A stretch of 64,000 bases of DNA, taken from Cystobasidium ongulense (lineage: Eukaryota > Basidiomycota > Cystobasidiomycetes > Cystobasidiales > Cystobasidiaceae). This document shows, piece by piece, positions 46,284-56,427 of this stretch (within the stretch, counting starts at the first letter, position 1; the number at the start of each line of letters is the position of its first letter). The translations under genes and the position numbers were made by a program. The DNA is taken from NCBI GenBank assembly GCA_022835595.1, contig BQUP01000005.1, positions 124,001 to 188,000 of the forward strand, in the 5' to 3' direction. The notes under the pieces are model-generated. The model saw nothing but the letters and a program-made list of their open reading frames with translations, searched no databases and had not been told where the DNA came from.

Positions 46284-47671
46284 TTTTTTCTCTTATCGCA
46301 GAGTCCAGGAGAGAGACCTTGTGCAACAAGCTTAAGCCGGGGATTGTGAGTTATGAGAGCGAAATCAAAGAGACTAACGGAGGAGAGGATGAGAAAGAGG
46401 AGGGGGGAGCGAGCAAGCAGGAAAGTGAGTCCGTCATAAGCCAAACATCGAAAGGTTTGGTCAGTATTCATGAACATTGACCTTGCTCATGAAGGGCGCC
46501 TTTGAAAAGGCACACCGGATGTGAGCCTCGCAAGCAGTGCCTATTGTGCCGGTCGATCTACCCAGTCATGAACTGCAGGCTTGCCTGGTATCCGACAACC
46601 TATGGGATAACGGACGGTAATGCTGACCCCTTCAAGGTCTTCCCCATCTTGTGCGCGGTGGCGGCAAAGCCTTCGGTTGCGGACCATCCTGATGTACGTT
46701 TATGGAGGGGTTGCACGCGTTGCCTATCACAAGCGGCACTTGCGAGGTCCAGCTCGATATTTGTCAATGAGCAGGAAAGTTTGCAGTGGTCCTTCGAGGC
46801 TGACATTGGAAGAATGCCAACTGTGTCGATTACTATACGCTAATACTATGTTTGCTTGCATAGTCATTGGCATCGAGAGGGTAGAGCAGCACAGACATAG
46901 AGCAACCCGAGGAAGTACTGGGACCCTGCAGATATGTGACAATGCTAATGGCTAAAGCTACCATAGCATTACCAGGTCTTGCGGGATTCCATTCGAGTCC
47001 ATCAGCCAGAAGGCGGGTCGGGTCGGCCGCCACTCGGTGCTCCACGCTGCGGCTTCTGCGTGTAAGTGACGCAATGCCAGACGAACTGTAATTATCTGCA
47101 ATGATTGAGATAGTGGAGCATCGTTCCTGCTTTGCTTCTTGCTGCTTGATGCTTGTCATAGCTGCCGCTGCTGAATTGGCGTGACCAAGAAGCGCGACTC
47201 GCCATCTCTTGACTTCTCGCCCATGAGCTTGATCGGGAAAGTCACGATGCATCACAGCGCAGAAGCGCAGTTGGCAAGCTTGCACTGATGGCATTAACGC
47301 TGATTGCTGCAAGATGGCACGCTGGTATCGTCTCCAAGACTGCCGCAGACCTGCCTGTGATGCGGCAATGGCGGGCGGACAGGAAAGCATTGAAAAGGCA
47401 TCCGCTGCGGTCGTCGAGATGGCAATGTCGCATCAGATGCATGCAGCAGCAGGAGCATAATGCATGACTGAACCTCACCTCCCTTCTTCTTCTCTTACCA
47501 ATTGTTCATACACTCAGTTATACCTTGACAGAGACCAGGTGTCGTCAATACATACTCAACAACAGGCAACCTCGACGGTATCAGATCAAGCATTCATAGC
47601 AGCTATCGACTAGCTCGCATACAACAACTCTCATCCACGCTCCCTTCTACTCGTCAACCTATACCTCTGCA
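46284..47671. other. Divergent intergenic region, GH128-like to GH5
   Basis: About 1.4 kb without a supported gene; it contains two divergent promoters. A plus-strand A/G-rich stretch lies at 46370-46440. A 185-codon minus-strand frame (46833-47390) has no domain or signal peptide. I do not call it a gene. Confidence 0.45.
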
Positions 47672-49333
47672 ATGCGGTCGTTTTCCTACATGTCGGCGAT
47701 TTTCGCCACCGCCTTCGCAATGGCAGCAGCTTCTCCCCAGCCAGCTCCTTCTTCATCGTCAAGTAGCATCAACAGTGCAAGCGAAGCATCAACGAGCAAG
47801 GTAGCTGAAACTTCCATCAATATCAATCTGAAGAAAGCTACTCAGACCTTGTCAAACCCAAAACTTCAGTTCAGTCGGGGAGCTACAAGCAGTAAAGCTT
47901 CTCAGAGCAGCTCATCCAAAGCAGCGACATCGACAACGAAGCGCGGTGGTGTTTTCCTACCTGGTCCATCGAGTGCTACTACAAAGTCAAGCTCCAAAGT
48001 TTCATCTAGAGCAGCGACTTCAACGAAAAGCTCATCATCTGCAGCTGTTTCTGCCACACAATCTTCAAAATACTCCCAGAGCGGAGATGCCCTTCCCGAC
48101 TTCTATTTCGGTAAGCCGTTTCGCTTTTTGAAAGATGAAATCTAAGCTAACTCTCTATCTTCCATTTCTCTAGGCGCCAATTCATACTACCTTTACGCAC
48201 TTCCAGATGCAGACAGAATTGCAGTACTCGACGCCATGAAAGGTTCCGGCATGAGCGTAGTTCGAATCTTCATCACTCACATCTACGAGAACAACAAAGG
48301 CAGCGGAAACGATGAGATTCCAGATCTCGAGCAATGGGGACTAGGCCAATACGACGACACAATTCTCAAGAAGATCGACAAGCTCATGGCTGAATGCTAT
48401 GCTCGTAATCTCAAGCTCATTATTGCTTGTGGAGATCGATATGCCCTCGGCTTCTGGGATACAGATCAATACGCATATGCCTACAACATTGTCAGTGGCG
48501 GCTCAGGCGCACAGAAGGTTTCCGATGCCTCAACATTCTACACTAGCAACAGCGCAATGACCTATTTCGACAAGCGTATCGACCATATCCTCCAGCACAA
48601 GAACTCTTACATGGACAATCTCCCTTGGTCACAGCTTGATTCTGTCATCTACGCTCTCGAGCCACAGAACGAACCTCAAGGACACATGGACCTCGCTTCT
48701 GATACATGGACATGCGATCGTTCCGGCCGCATCAAGGAGAATCTCCCATCCAATAGCAACATTCTCATTACTACCGGAGGTGGCATTAGCGTCGCTACTT
48801 CTCTAGCAGATTGGGCATTCAGCTGCAAAAATGTCGATATCATCTCAGTCCACGATTATGGTACTTCTGCCAGTTCGACAGTTTCAGCGCTCCTTCAAGG
48901 CAAGAAGAAGGCAGCAAATTACGGCAAGAGCATTCTTTTCGAAGAGTGGGGTGCCCTAGGATCCAACAAGGCCAACATTCTACAATCATTCGCTTATGCT
49001 CTTAGAGACGCTGGTATCCCTTGGTTATACTGGGAAGTCGTCAAGCCAGGCAAGGGATCTTCAGACTTTGAAGTCTGGACAGACGAAGATTCTTGGTATC
49101 AAGCTATTGGTAACGGTGACGTGACCGGCGCTATCAACTGGGGTAGCAGAAGTAGCAAAGTCAAGAGACACGCTTCGGCCGCCGAGATCGCTGGCACGCC
49201 TGCTGCTATGCCCAAACTTGGTCGCAGACTGGTCAAGCCAGAGAGCTTGAGCAAGCACGCGCCTCTTCACAAACGAAGACAAAACAAGCGAAGAAACGCA
49301 GTCTCTCAGGAGAGCTTCGAGTCGTTGATGTAA
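47672..49333 (+). CDS. Secreted GH5-type glycoside hydrolase (mannanase-like)
   Basis: Two exons: 47672-48110 and 48174-49333; 532 residues. Signal peptide MRSFSYMSAIFATAFAMAAA, then a Ser/Thr/Lys-rich linker (to about residue 135), likely O-glycosylated. The catalytic domain has GANSYYLYALPDADRIAVLD, MKGSGMSVVRIFITHIYENN, NLKLIIACGDRYALGFWDTD, the acid/base Glu in YALEPQNEPQGHM, VDIISVHDYG, the nucleophile Glu in SILFEEWGALGSN, and WLYWEVVKPGKG. This is the GH5 layout of fungal beta-mannanases or related enzymes; the exact subfamily is uncertain. The C-terminus is very basic (HKRRQNKRRNAV) and no GPI signal is seen. Intron 63 nt. Possible targets are plant or fungal mannans; inference. Confidence 0.86.
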
Positions 49334-49810
49334 ATTAATACAAGTATGTATCGGTGCAACAGGGAGGAAACTGGGATTCAACAGTGGGCAAGAAACATGG
49401 AGTAGATTATTAGGAGTCTTATTGGTAGTCAAGCTTCAGTGAAGCGGTAGAACAAACACTTTTGGTTTCATCTTTCTCAACAATGTTTTATTAGTCCTAA
49501 CTTTTTTACAATCCACCTTGATGGGGCATTCGAGTAGATCTTGGGAGGCAATGCGAAACTATTCTGAGCCAGCGAGACTGGCATTGAGCACATCATACAA
49601 CTGACACACTGATAAGATCGTCTGGACCGCCTGCCTGCTTTCTCTCCCATGTTTATTTCGCCACTTGCATTCCTCGCCTGATTTACGCGCCCGTATTTCT
49701 TGAAGTTCAAGTCGAGAAGCGCGTCCCAGCTCTGACTTGACTTGACACCGACTATCACAACTACCGAAGACCGTTTACATCCTCCTACTCGCCTTACACC
49801 TCGCACTACC
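49334..49810. other. Intergenic upstream of PCNA
   Basis: About 480 bp: GH5 3' flank and PCNA promoter. Near-matches to the fungal G1/S element ACGCGT occur (ACGCGC near 49685, GCGCGT near 49718), but no exact copy, so I do not annotate one. Confidence 0.4.
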
Positions 49811-51504
49811 ATGTTTGTAGGTCTCGCTCACTGTGCCTTGCTTTTCGCCAGGTTGGATGAAATGCTCATGCTCCGTCCACGCGCTTGAACGCATCTCGAA
49901 ATACAGGAAGCAACACTCGAAAAGGCAGAGCTTCTCAAGAAGATCCTAGATGGTGCGTGAAGCTGTCTGAACACTCTAGCACGCTCCGCTGACGATGTCT
50001 GTCTTCATTCTCGTTTGCATCTTTGCTCGCCTGCCTTGATCCACCTTTCGAACACCATCACACAATGCAACAACAGCCGTCAAGGAACTCGTCACAGACG
50101 CCAATCTAGACTGCAACGATGAAGGTCTTGTAAGTACACTTCAGCGTGTGGTACCTACTCAGCCATCAACAGCTGTGCTTCTCGGCCAATACAGCTTTCC
50201 CAATTCTGACGCGTCCACCTTTTCGCCCCTCCTGCGCGCCTGCAATATTTGGTCATACTCTCGAACAATTGATACCTTTTGATACGAATTCATCAGAAAC
50301 TACAAGCAATGGACAATTCTCACGTTGCTCTCGTCTCACTATGGCTCAAGACCGACTCGTTCAGCGAATTCAGATGTGACCGTGATATGACGCTGGGTAT
50401 GAACTTGGGCTCTCTACAGAAGATCATCAAGTGCGCCAACAACGACGACAACTGCAAGCTTTCTGCAAGCGAAGACGCCGATACCCTCAATCTTCAGTTC
50501 CAGGGCAAACGTGAGTGTCTTTAATAGCTGGATGCCAACTGAGACTCTCTGTTTATGGAAGCAATGCTGACGACCGCCACTGTGTTTTGTATTGTACACA
50601 GGCGCCGCACGAATCGGCGAGTATGAAATGAAACTCATGGACATTGACAGCGAGCAGCTCGGAATTCCGGAGACAGACTATGACGCCAAGATCCGCATGC
50701 CATCTTCTGAATTCGCTAAGATTATGCGAGACTTGAAGGATCTAGGCGAGAGTGTCAGAATTGAAGCGACCAGCGAAGGAGTCAAATTCACTGCTGAAGG
50801 TGAAATTGGAAGTGGTAGCGTTACTATTAAACCTACAGGAGAATGGGAAGAACCAGAAACTAAATCAAAGAAGAGAAAAGCTACTTCATCTTCAAATAAA
50901 AAAGTCAAGAAGGAGCGTGCTGGTTCTGCTCGTGTAAAAAAGGAAGGGAATGGTGAAGAAAGCGATGAGAACATGGATGAGGATGAGGAAGATGTCAAGC
51001 CCAAAGTGAAGGACGAGCCAGCTTCCGATGATGAGGAAGAAGAGGATGAAGAGGAAGACGATGATGAGGAGGAGGGAAGTGGCAGTGAAGACGAAGAAGC
51101 TTCAAGTAAGAAAAAGAAAGGAGCGGCTGCTTCTAAAGCAACGAAAGGCAAGAAAGCCGCTACCGATGGCGAAGATTCAAGAAATGTATTCATTGACGTC
51201 TCACAAGCTGTTTCACTCAACTTTTCAATCAAATACTTGAACAACTTTGCAAAGTCTACTCCTCTATCCAATGAAGTTATCCTGCAAATGAGCAATGATG
51301 TCCCTCTACTCGTGAGTTCCCGCCTGCATAGCTGTCTTGCGAGATATTAAATTTAACATCTGCTTTCCTTTTCTAGGTCGCATACGAATGGGACGGTGGT
51401 GCCATCAAGTTCTACCTCGCACCTAAGAGTGAGTGAATTGAGGCATACTCTCCATTAAGCCGGTCTCTAACTCGTTCCTTTCCTTCGCAGTCGCCGAGGA
51501 CTAG
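49811..51504 (+). CDS. POL30: PCNA sliding clamp with a large internal charged insertion
   Basis: Seven exons: 49811-49816, 49907-49952, 50077-50129, 50297-50510, 50602-51311, 51377-51428, 51491-51504; 364 residues against about 260 in the family. Motifs: MFEATLEKAELLKKILDAVK, KLQAMDNSHVALVSLWLK, CDRDMTLGMNLGSLQKIIKC, ADTLNLQFQGK, YEMKLMDIDSEQLGIPETDY, RMPSSEFAKIMRDLKDLGES, then after the insertion SLNFSIKYLNNFAKSTPLSN, YEWDGGAIKFYLAPKIAED. The insert (about residues 194-299, nt 50862-51180) sits between VTIKPTGEWEEPET and NVFIDVSQAV, an outer loop of the second domain, and is Lys-rich then highly acidic then Lys-rich. It contains basic nuclear-signal-like patches. The first exon codes only Met-Phe. 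The clamp tethers DNA polymerases in replication and repair. Confidence 0.93.
50862..51180 (+). other. Charged low-complexity insertion inside PCNA
   Basis: About 106 codons in frame in exon 5, with no splice sites that would remove it cleanly. It runs basic (KSKKRKATSSSNKKVKKERA), mixed, acidic (EEEEDEEEDDDEEEGSGSED) and basic again (ASSKKKKGAAASKATKGKKA). GAA/GAG codons dominate the acidic part. Confidence 0.85.
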
Positions 51505-52045
51505 TTGGTCTCAGGCTGCGGGTTTCTTCTCATACGGGCATTCACCTCTTCTCTTCACCTTTCGAATCATTTCTTAGCCTTCCATGGCATTATTACTTAT
51601 AATTTTCCATAAGTACACCCCCGTCTTCGGCCTCGATAATGCTTACACATAAATCATCAAGCAATTACAACGATCATGATGTTCGCAAATCCTTGTTTGT
51701 CTTTGTCGAAGTACAGCTGGTCGCTCTCAACGGAGCTTGACACAGTCATTTTTCACTCGTAATTTCGTTGTATATTATCGGCAATACAGGAACGTGACCT
51801 GTAATTACTCTCTGGGTAGCGGGGGTACTGCCCTTGGTTCTCGGCCATTTAGCGTTTGCATACTTTGCATTGCAACACTATTAAAACGGTACATGTTGCT
51901 ATTTTCCCTGAATGATACAACTTGGACTTCAGCAAAGAAGAAAAGCGGAAATAGCTAAGGCGAGGTTCAATGCGATGGCAGAATGCTCAAATAGCCGGAA
52001 AGCGTATATCCTGAAGTCGTTCATCCATCCTCCCTTTGCTCTTCT
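51505..52045. other. Convergent 3' flanks of PCNA and PRE7
   Basis: About 540 bp between convergent genes; presumably two 3' untranslated ends. A 73-codon plus-strand frame (51737-51958) is not supported. Confidence 0.4.
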
Positions 52046-53354
52046 TTAATCCCGTTTCAAAGCCTTACGTAATACTCCCATCTCCGTATTAATCATTTTA
52101 CCAGTTTTTTCGTCTCTAATGACTCTAATAACGTATAATTCCATCATGTCACCAACATAGATTTCTCTTTCAGTGGCTCCTGTGAATGCATCTGTTACTA
52201 GACCTAAAACTCTTTCTAATGGTAAATTTGCTCTTTCTCCGAATCCTAAAGGTTGTTCACCTGGTGCTGGTAATTGATTCTTGCCATTGACCTGAAAAGA
52301 TACAAAATACACTTAGCATGTGTACAAAATCCCGCTCGACATAGCTGCTCGGCGCAGTTTAGACCGGGAGGGGGCAATACACGCACCATGGCATCAAGGA
52401 AAGGCTGGACTAGGGATTGAGCAGCTCCAGCAGCGCGACACGATTCACGCTCATAACTTCCAACTGGGTCGAAAGAGTAGACTGCGCCGGTACCATCACG
52501 GTCGATACCACCGACTGAAATAGCACACGTTTACCCACCGCCAACGTCAGCGCAATGAAGCCAAATTACTTGAAGTAAAGCACGAGGATGTGATGCTACT
52601 CACGGATAACATAGGTGTAGAAGGGGAAGAAACGCTTGCCGTATAGCATTGTCTGTATCATTCTTGCGATGGAAGGGAGCTCCATTTGTTTATGGTGAGT
52701 GTGGGAATATGACTATACACGGTCATAAAGTCAGCCTTCTGATCTTGTCTCGGCCTCTCCATCCGCCCGTCTGAATGGATGGAACTGCCACGCACCTCTA
52801 TCCTCTGCTTGAGTCTCTTGACAAACGTATCCGCATCACCTTGGAAACCTTGAATAGTGATAACAGTCGTAGAAGTCAAGGGGAAGACTCTAGGAGTATA
52901 CCTAGATTGAATCGAATAGCCCTCTGATTGTCTTGTATCTGATCCCACGATGACGAAGTCATGCGAGGAGATGGCTAGGATTGTACCTCCGTTGTCCTAT
53001 GTGACCAGTAAACCGTATTATCACGAGGGTCGTAGGTTGACAGTTATAGCGTGCATGGCGTGTTCACGGTCGCCAGAGCATCGAGCACAATCACAGAGGT
53101 GTGCGTAATCGGGGATCCGTCGAAGCAGGAACGTCAGCACCGAGGAGCAGCAGCAGCAGCAGTGTTTGGAGAGTGAGGGTCGGAGAGTCATTCAGTCCAT
53201 ATACCACTAGCGTGCTCTGCATACAGTCTAAGCTGCAACTCACAGAGTAAGGGTCGAATCGACGCTGTTGCGCCTCTCCAGCGACATGCGTGTTGCCGAG
53301 CATGACTGCGCCGGACGAAGCAGCGGCGTGCGAAGGGTGGATGTGGGCTGTCAT
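52046..53354 (-). CDS. PRE7: Proteasome subunit beta type-6 (Pre7/PSMB1)
   Basis: Five exons: 53244-53354, 52796-52996, 52604-52712, 52387-52514, 52046-52291; 264 residues. A non-catalytic beta subunit of the 20S core. The N-terminal propeptide region contains RFDPYS, followed at the exon junction by DNGGTILAISSHDFVIVGSD and TRQSEGYSIQSRYTPRVFPL. Later motifs are QGFQGDADTFVKRLKQRIE, SYSHTHHKQMELPSIARMIQ, LYGKRFFPFYTYVILGGIDR, GAVYSFDPVGSYERESCRAA and AFTGATEREIYVGDMMELYV. The N-terminus after the propeptide does not start with the catalytic Thr, as expected for beta-6. Introns are 83-247 nt. An AGC repeat in intron 1 (about 53140-53160) is a small microsatellite. Confidence 0.94.
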
Positions 53355-54300
53355 CGTAGCTGGATCTCCGGATGTATGACTTTGAGTCGAGTAGTCGGAT
53401 TGTGCTGAAATTAAGATGCAGTGATGGGCTTGTTCAAGCAACCGACGCGCAATCGATCAGTAGAGTTGCATATAGCCATCAAGCAGTTGCAAGACAATCG
53501 TAATGAGCCATGCAATTAGGCGTGCTAGCAGAAAGAGGCGCAAGAAAAGATTGGGAACAGGAAAAAAAGCTGAATCGTTATTGCATACAAGGAGAGGAAG
53601 TATACATAGGAGCGTCAAAGAACAGGAAGAGCGAGAGAGAGGGAAGGACAACGTAGAGAACGGGGTCATAGAGAATGGGAAAATGTAAAGTGGAATGAAA
53701 AACACTGACGAATGCCAACGACCAGGAAGAAGGTCTTCTTTGCTTTGCTTCGCAATACGCTTCAATAGAGAAAGGTAAAGCGACACCTGGAATGATCTTG
53801 CCAAAAGGTTTCTAGTTTCGAGGTGAGAATACCTTGTTCAATTGCTTGCTTGTTTCGTAGATCGTCTTTAGATGGGAAGAGAGTGAAAAAAAAAAAACAA
53901 ATATGCTTGCAGTCGAGGAGAGAGGAGAAACTTCGTGAAGAGTGTGGGAAAAACATTTGGGAGCCAAGGTATGTAGGGTGAAGCTACTAGCCCAAAATCG
54001 ATAGAAAGAATACGACAATTTTCGGAAAGAAGAAAGACGGCCATGGGCTAATAATGAAGGTAAAAAACTGATGTGACAAAACAGGGGAGAGTAGAGGGAT
54101 TGTCGAAATGATTGTCCGTTTGGGTTGTGAGGAAAAGATGTTGCGATCTCATCGTTGACGAAGCGGCGTTAAGTTTGTCACATGAGAGGACTGTAGTCTT
54201 ATATGTGAGTATTATTTTTTGTATCTGCGTGATTTTATATCTATGTAGGATATGACTCCCTCTTCTCTTGCACGCGCACGGCGGAGGGAAGGAGACTGCT
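53355..54300. other. Intergenic, purine-rich on the plus strand
   Basis: About 950 bp between PRE7 and ROT1 (both minus strand). It is strongly A/G-rich on the plus strand from about 53500 to 54170, with a 12-A run near 53887-53898. As minus-strand RNA this would be a pyrimidine-rich ROT1 3' end or PRE7 leader. No gene supported. Confidence 0.45.
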
Positions 54301-55805
54301 TTATGCCATCAAACTCCAAGCCATCACGGCAGCACCAAGTCCAACTATCCCACCAATACTGAGATCCCTAGTTCTAGAAGCATCACTACTTCTGCCCTGA
54401 GCAGTCTCGTAAGTTTTATAGGCTTCAGAAGTCCATAATTGTTCTGTTGGTAGCATGTTGGGAGGCTGGAAGTAGAGGTATAGTCTAGGTAGGAAAGCGC
54501 CGTCGAATCTGACTAGTCTCAACATGTTGCGGTTATGGTTGATATCGTATGATACTGAAAATCCTTGCATTATCCTGTGGAAAAGGTTTATATGTCAGCT
54601 ACATATTCGGACATGCCAGTTGGCAAGTCTGAGATGCATTGCTAAACGCACGTTGGCTGATTGTAGTATGTAATGACATTCGTTTCCGAAGCGCACGGAT
54701 CTTGAACTTGTATACGACCATCACCTTCGATTGGAGTGAGGGTGATTGAATTATTAGAATTGATGGTATAGTTTCCGTGTTGCCAGATGACTACAGCTTG
54801 TACGCAGTGTGGTTCGGAGCCTGAGGGACATGTGAACAATACATCAGTTCACAATGCTCTCTTTTTCTCTTTGGAGAAAGCCTGGGAAAAGGGAGTACAC
54901 ACCATTCGCATTAAATCGATATTGAGCCTCTTCGAAATGACCCAGTCCATCAAAGGAGTAGGCAATTCCAGTATTGTTAGGATATGTAAATGTAAAGTTC
55001 GTAGGTTGAGCGAAGCCCTGATTGATTGAACGAGCGATGATGCGGTAGTATAGCAATCGGCGGGCATAACAAGTCGGGCGGATCGTGAAGTGCGATTTCC
55101 AAGCGAATTGTAAGCCAAGTTGATTGTAGATAAGGGACGAGAACACAAAGTCAGTACATCTGCGCTTCTCCGCGAGTATACTCCATTCAATTTTCCTGTG
55201 CATGCTCTCTTCGTGCTCTGTCTGTGATTTGCTCCCTCTCCATTACCTTAGCGGGGCATCTCGTGGCATGTGTCTCTGTCGCCCAGTTGCTTAGCCCTGC
55301 TCATCGTGCCATTATTGATGGACAGGCAGGCAGGCGTGTGATGGGAATGAGAGGGGACAGAAAGGCGAGAGGGGCCGACAGCGATGCGCAGTGTATGCAG
55401 GCAGGAATGCTTGTATGGTTCTCTTCGCCATCCCGCTCTCCCGCTGCAGGACTGAAGATGAGCTGCTGGCTGAGCGAGGCTTGCAGAGAAAGAGCGCGCG
55501 CCGTGAGGGAGGGTCGTTCGGTCGATGAGGAGATCCCCACGCATGCAGAGCACAGCACCCCCGAGAGCATGCACATAATCAAGAGTAAAGAGAGAGAATG
55601 GACCCACCGGACCCGTCATTACATCCCCCGATCCACTGGACCATGATCCATAGAGTTCATCCCGCTGCTGAGCGTGGACAGAGGACGCAGCACCGAGTGC
55701 GACGATGGCCAGCGAGGCGAGACGCGAGGTTGTAGTGGACGATGACACACGTGTAGAAGTGCGCCGCCGTGTGTTGCTGCTGGTGCTTGTCGATGTGGAT
55801 GCCAT
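54301..55805 (-). CDS. ROT1: Rot1, ER membrane chaperone for wall and glycoprotein folding
   Basis: Four exons: 55608-55805, 54903-55017, 54652-54820, 54301-54574; 251 residues. A Ser/Thr/Arg-rich N-terminus precedes a signal anchor (ASLAIVALGAASSVHA). Family motifs: ELYGSWSSGSGDVMTGP, joined over intron 1 to GFAQPTNFTFTYPNNTGIAY, then SFDGLGHFEEAQYRFNANGS, HCVQAVVIWQHGNYTI, SITLTPIEGDGRIQVQDPCA, YNQPTIMQGFSVSYDINHNR, RLVRFDGAFLPRLYLYFQPP and NMLPTEQLW. The end has one membrane segment (IGGIVGLGAAVMAWSLMA). Yeast Rot1 is essential, acts as an ER chaperone and supports beta-1,6-glucan synthesis and N- and O-glycosylation. Intron 1 is 590 nt, about ten times the local norm; the others are 82 and 77 nt. 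Confidence 0.9.
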
Positions 55806-56427
55806 GTTTGCTTGCTTGCTGAACTGGCTTTGCTTCCCAGTGGATGTCTGGCCCTTGTCGATGGGGATAGCTCGTGAGAGGCAGAGGACAAGCAGCGGGG
55901 GGGTCTACTGTGTTCTGTGCGGTGCGTTGCTGTGCGTCTGCTGTGGTCTGTGTCCTCCTTCTGTCCTCGCTGCTGCAGTTGATGCGAGTCCAAGCTGTTG
56001 TCGCTCTGTTCAAGCTGACGGGCTGAGCAGAGGCGCGCAGTGAAGCGTCGATGGGTGAGCAGAGCACAGACTGGCTGAATGGCAATGCTGTACAAGTTAC
56101 AAGGCCAGTCTACTTGAACCCTACTACTACTACTCCACACCGCTCTCTCGACCGTCTTTCAACATCATTGCACCAGTCGAGGATAGTACTCGGTAGTAAC
56201 CCCAATCGAGCACGCGTCCCATCAAGAAAGGCGACCATCTTCACACAACAACAGCAAGAACACGGACAACACCCACAGCGTGCTCGTACCTACTCGCCAT
56301 CCTTGACCTTACTGCGAGATTGCAAGGGCGTCTTCCAGGTGTGCGCAGATACGCGAAATACCTGCATAGTGCTGTATATACCATGTCCACAACACGGCAA
56401 CATCAGTATTCTCGACCACTCTACTCT
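55806..56427. other. Intergenic upstream of ROT1
   Basis: About 620 bp with the ROT1 promoter and the 3' end of MVP1. A small CTA microsatellite lies near 56120-56132. An acceptor-like CGCAG followed by TAA near 56310-56317 could serve an alternative last exon of MVP1. Confidence 0.4.

Noticed and set aside
46833-47390. A 185-codon minus-strand frame in the GH128-like/GH5 intergenic region
   Set aside because: No domain, signal peptide, splice pattern or family resemblance; composition looks like noncoding sequence.
49600-49810. MCB (ACGCGT) cell-cycle box upstream of PCNA
   Set aside because: Only near-matches occur; no exact copy.
51028-51240. Arg/Met-rich 70-codon frame inside PCNA
   Set aside because: Out-of-frame reading of the GAA/GAG-rich insertion of PCNA.
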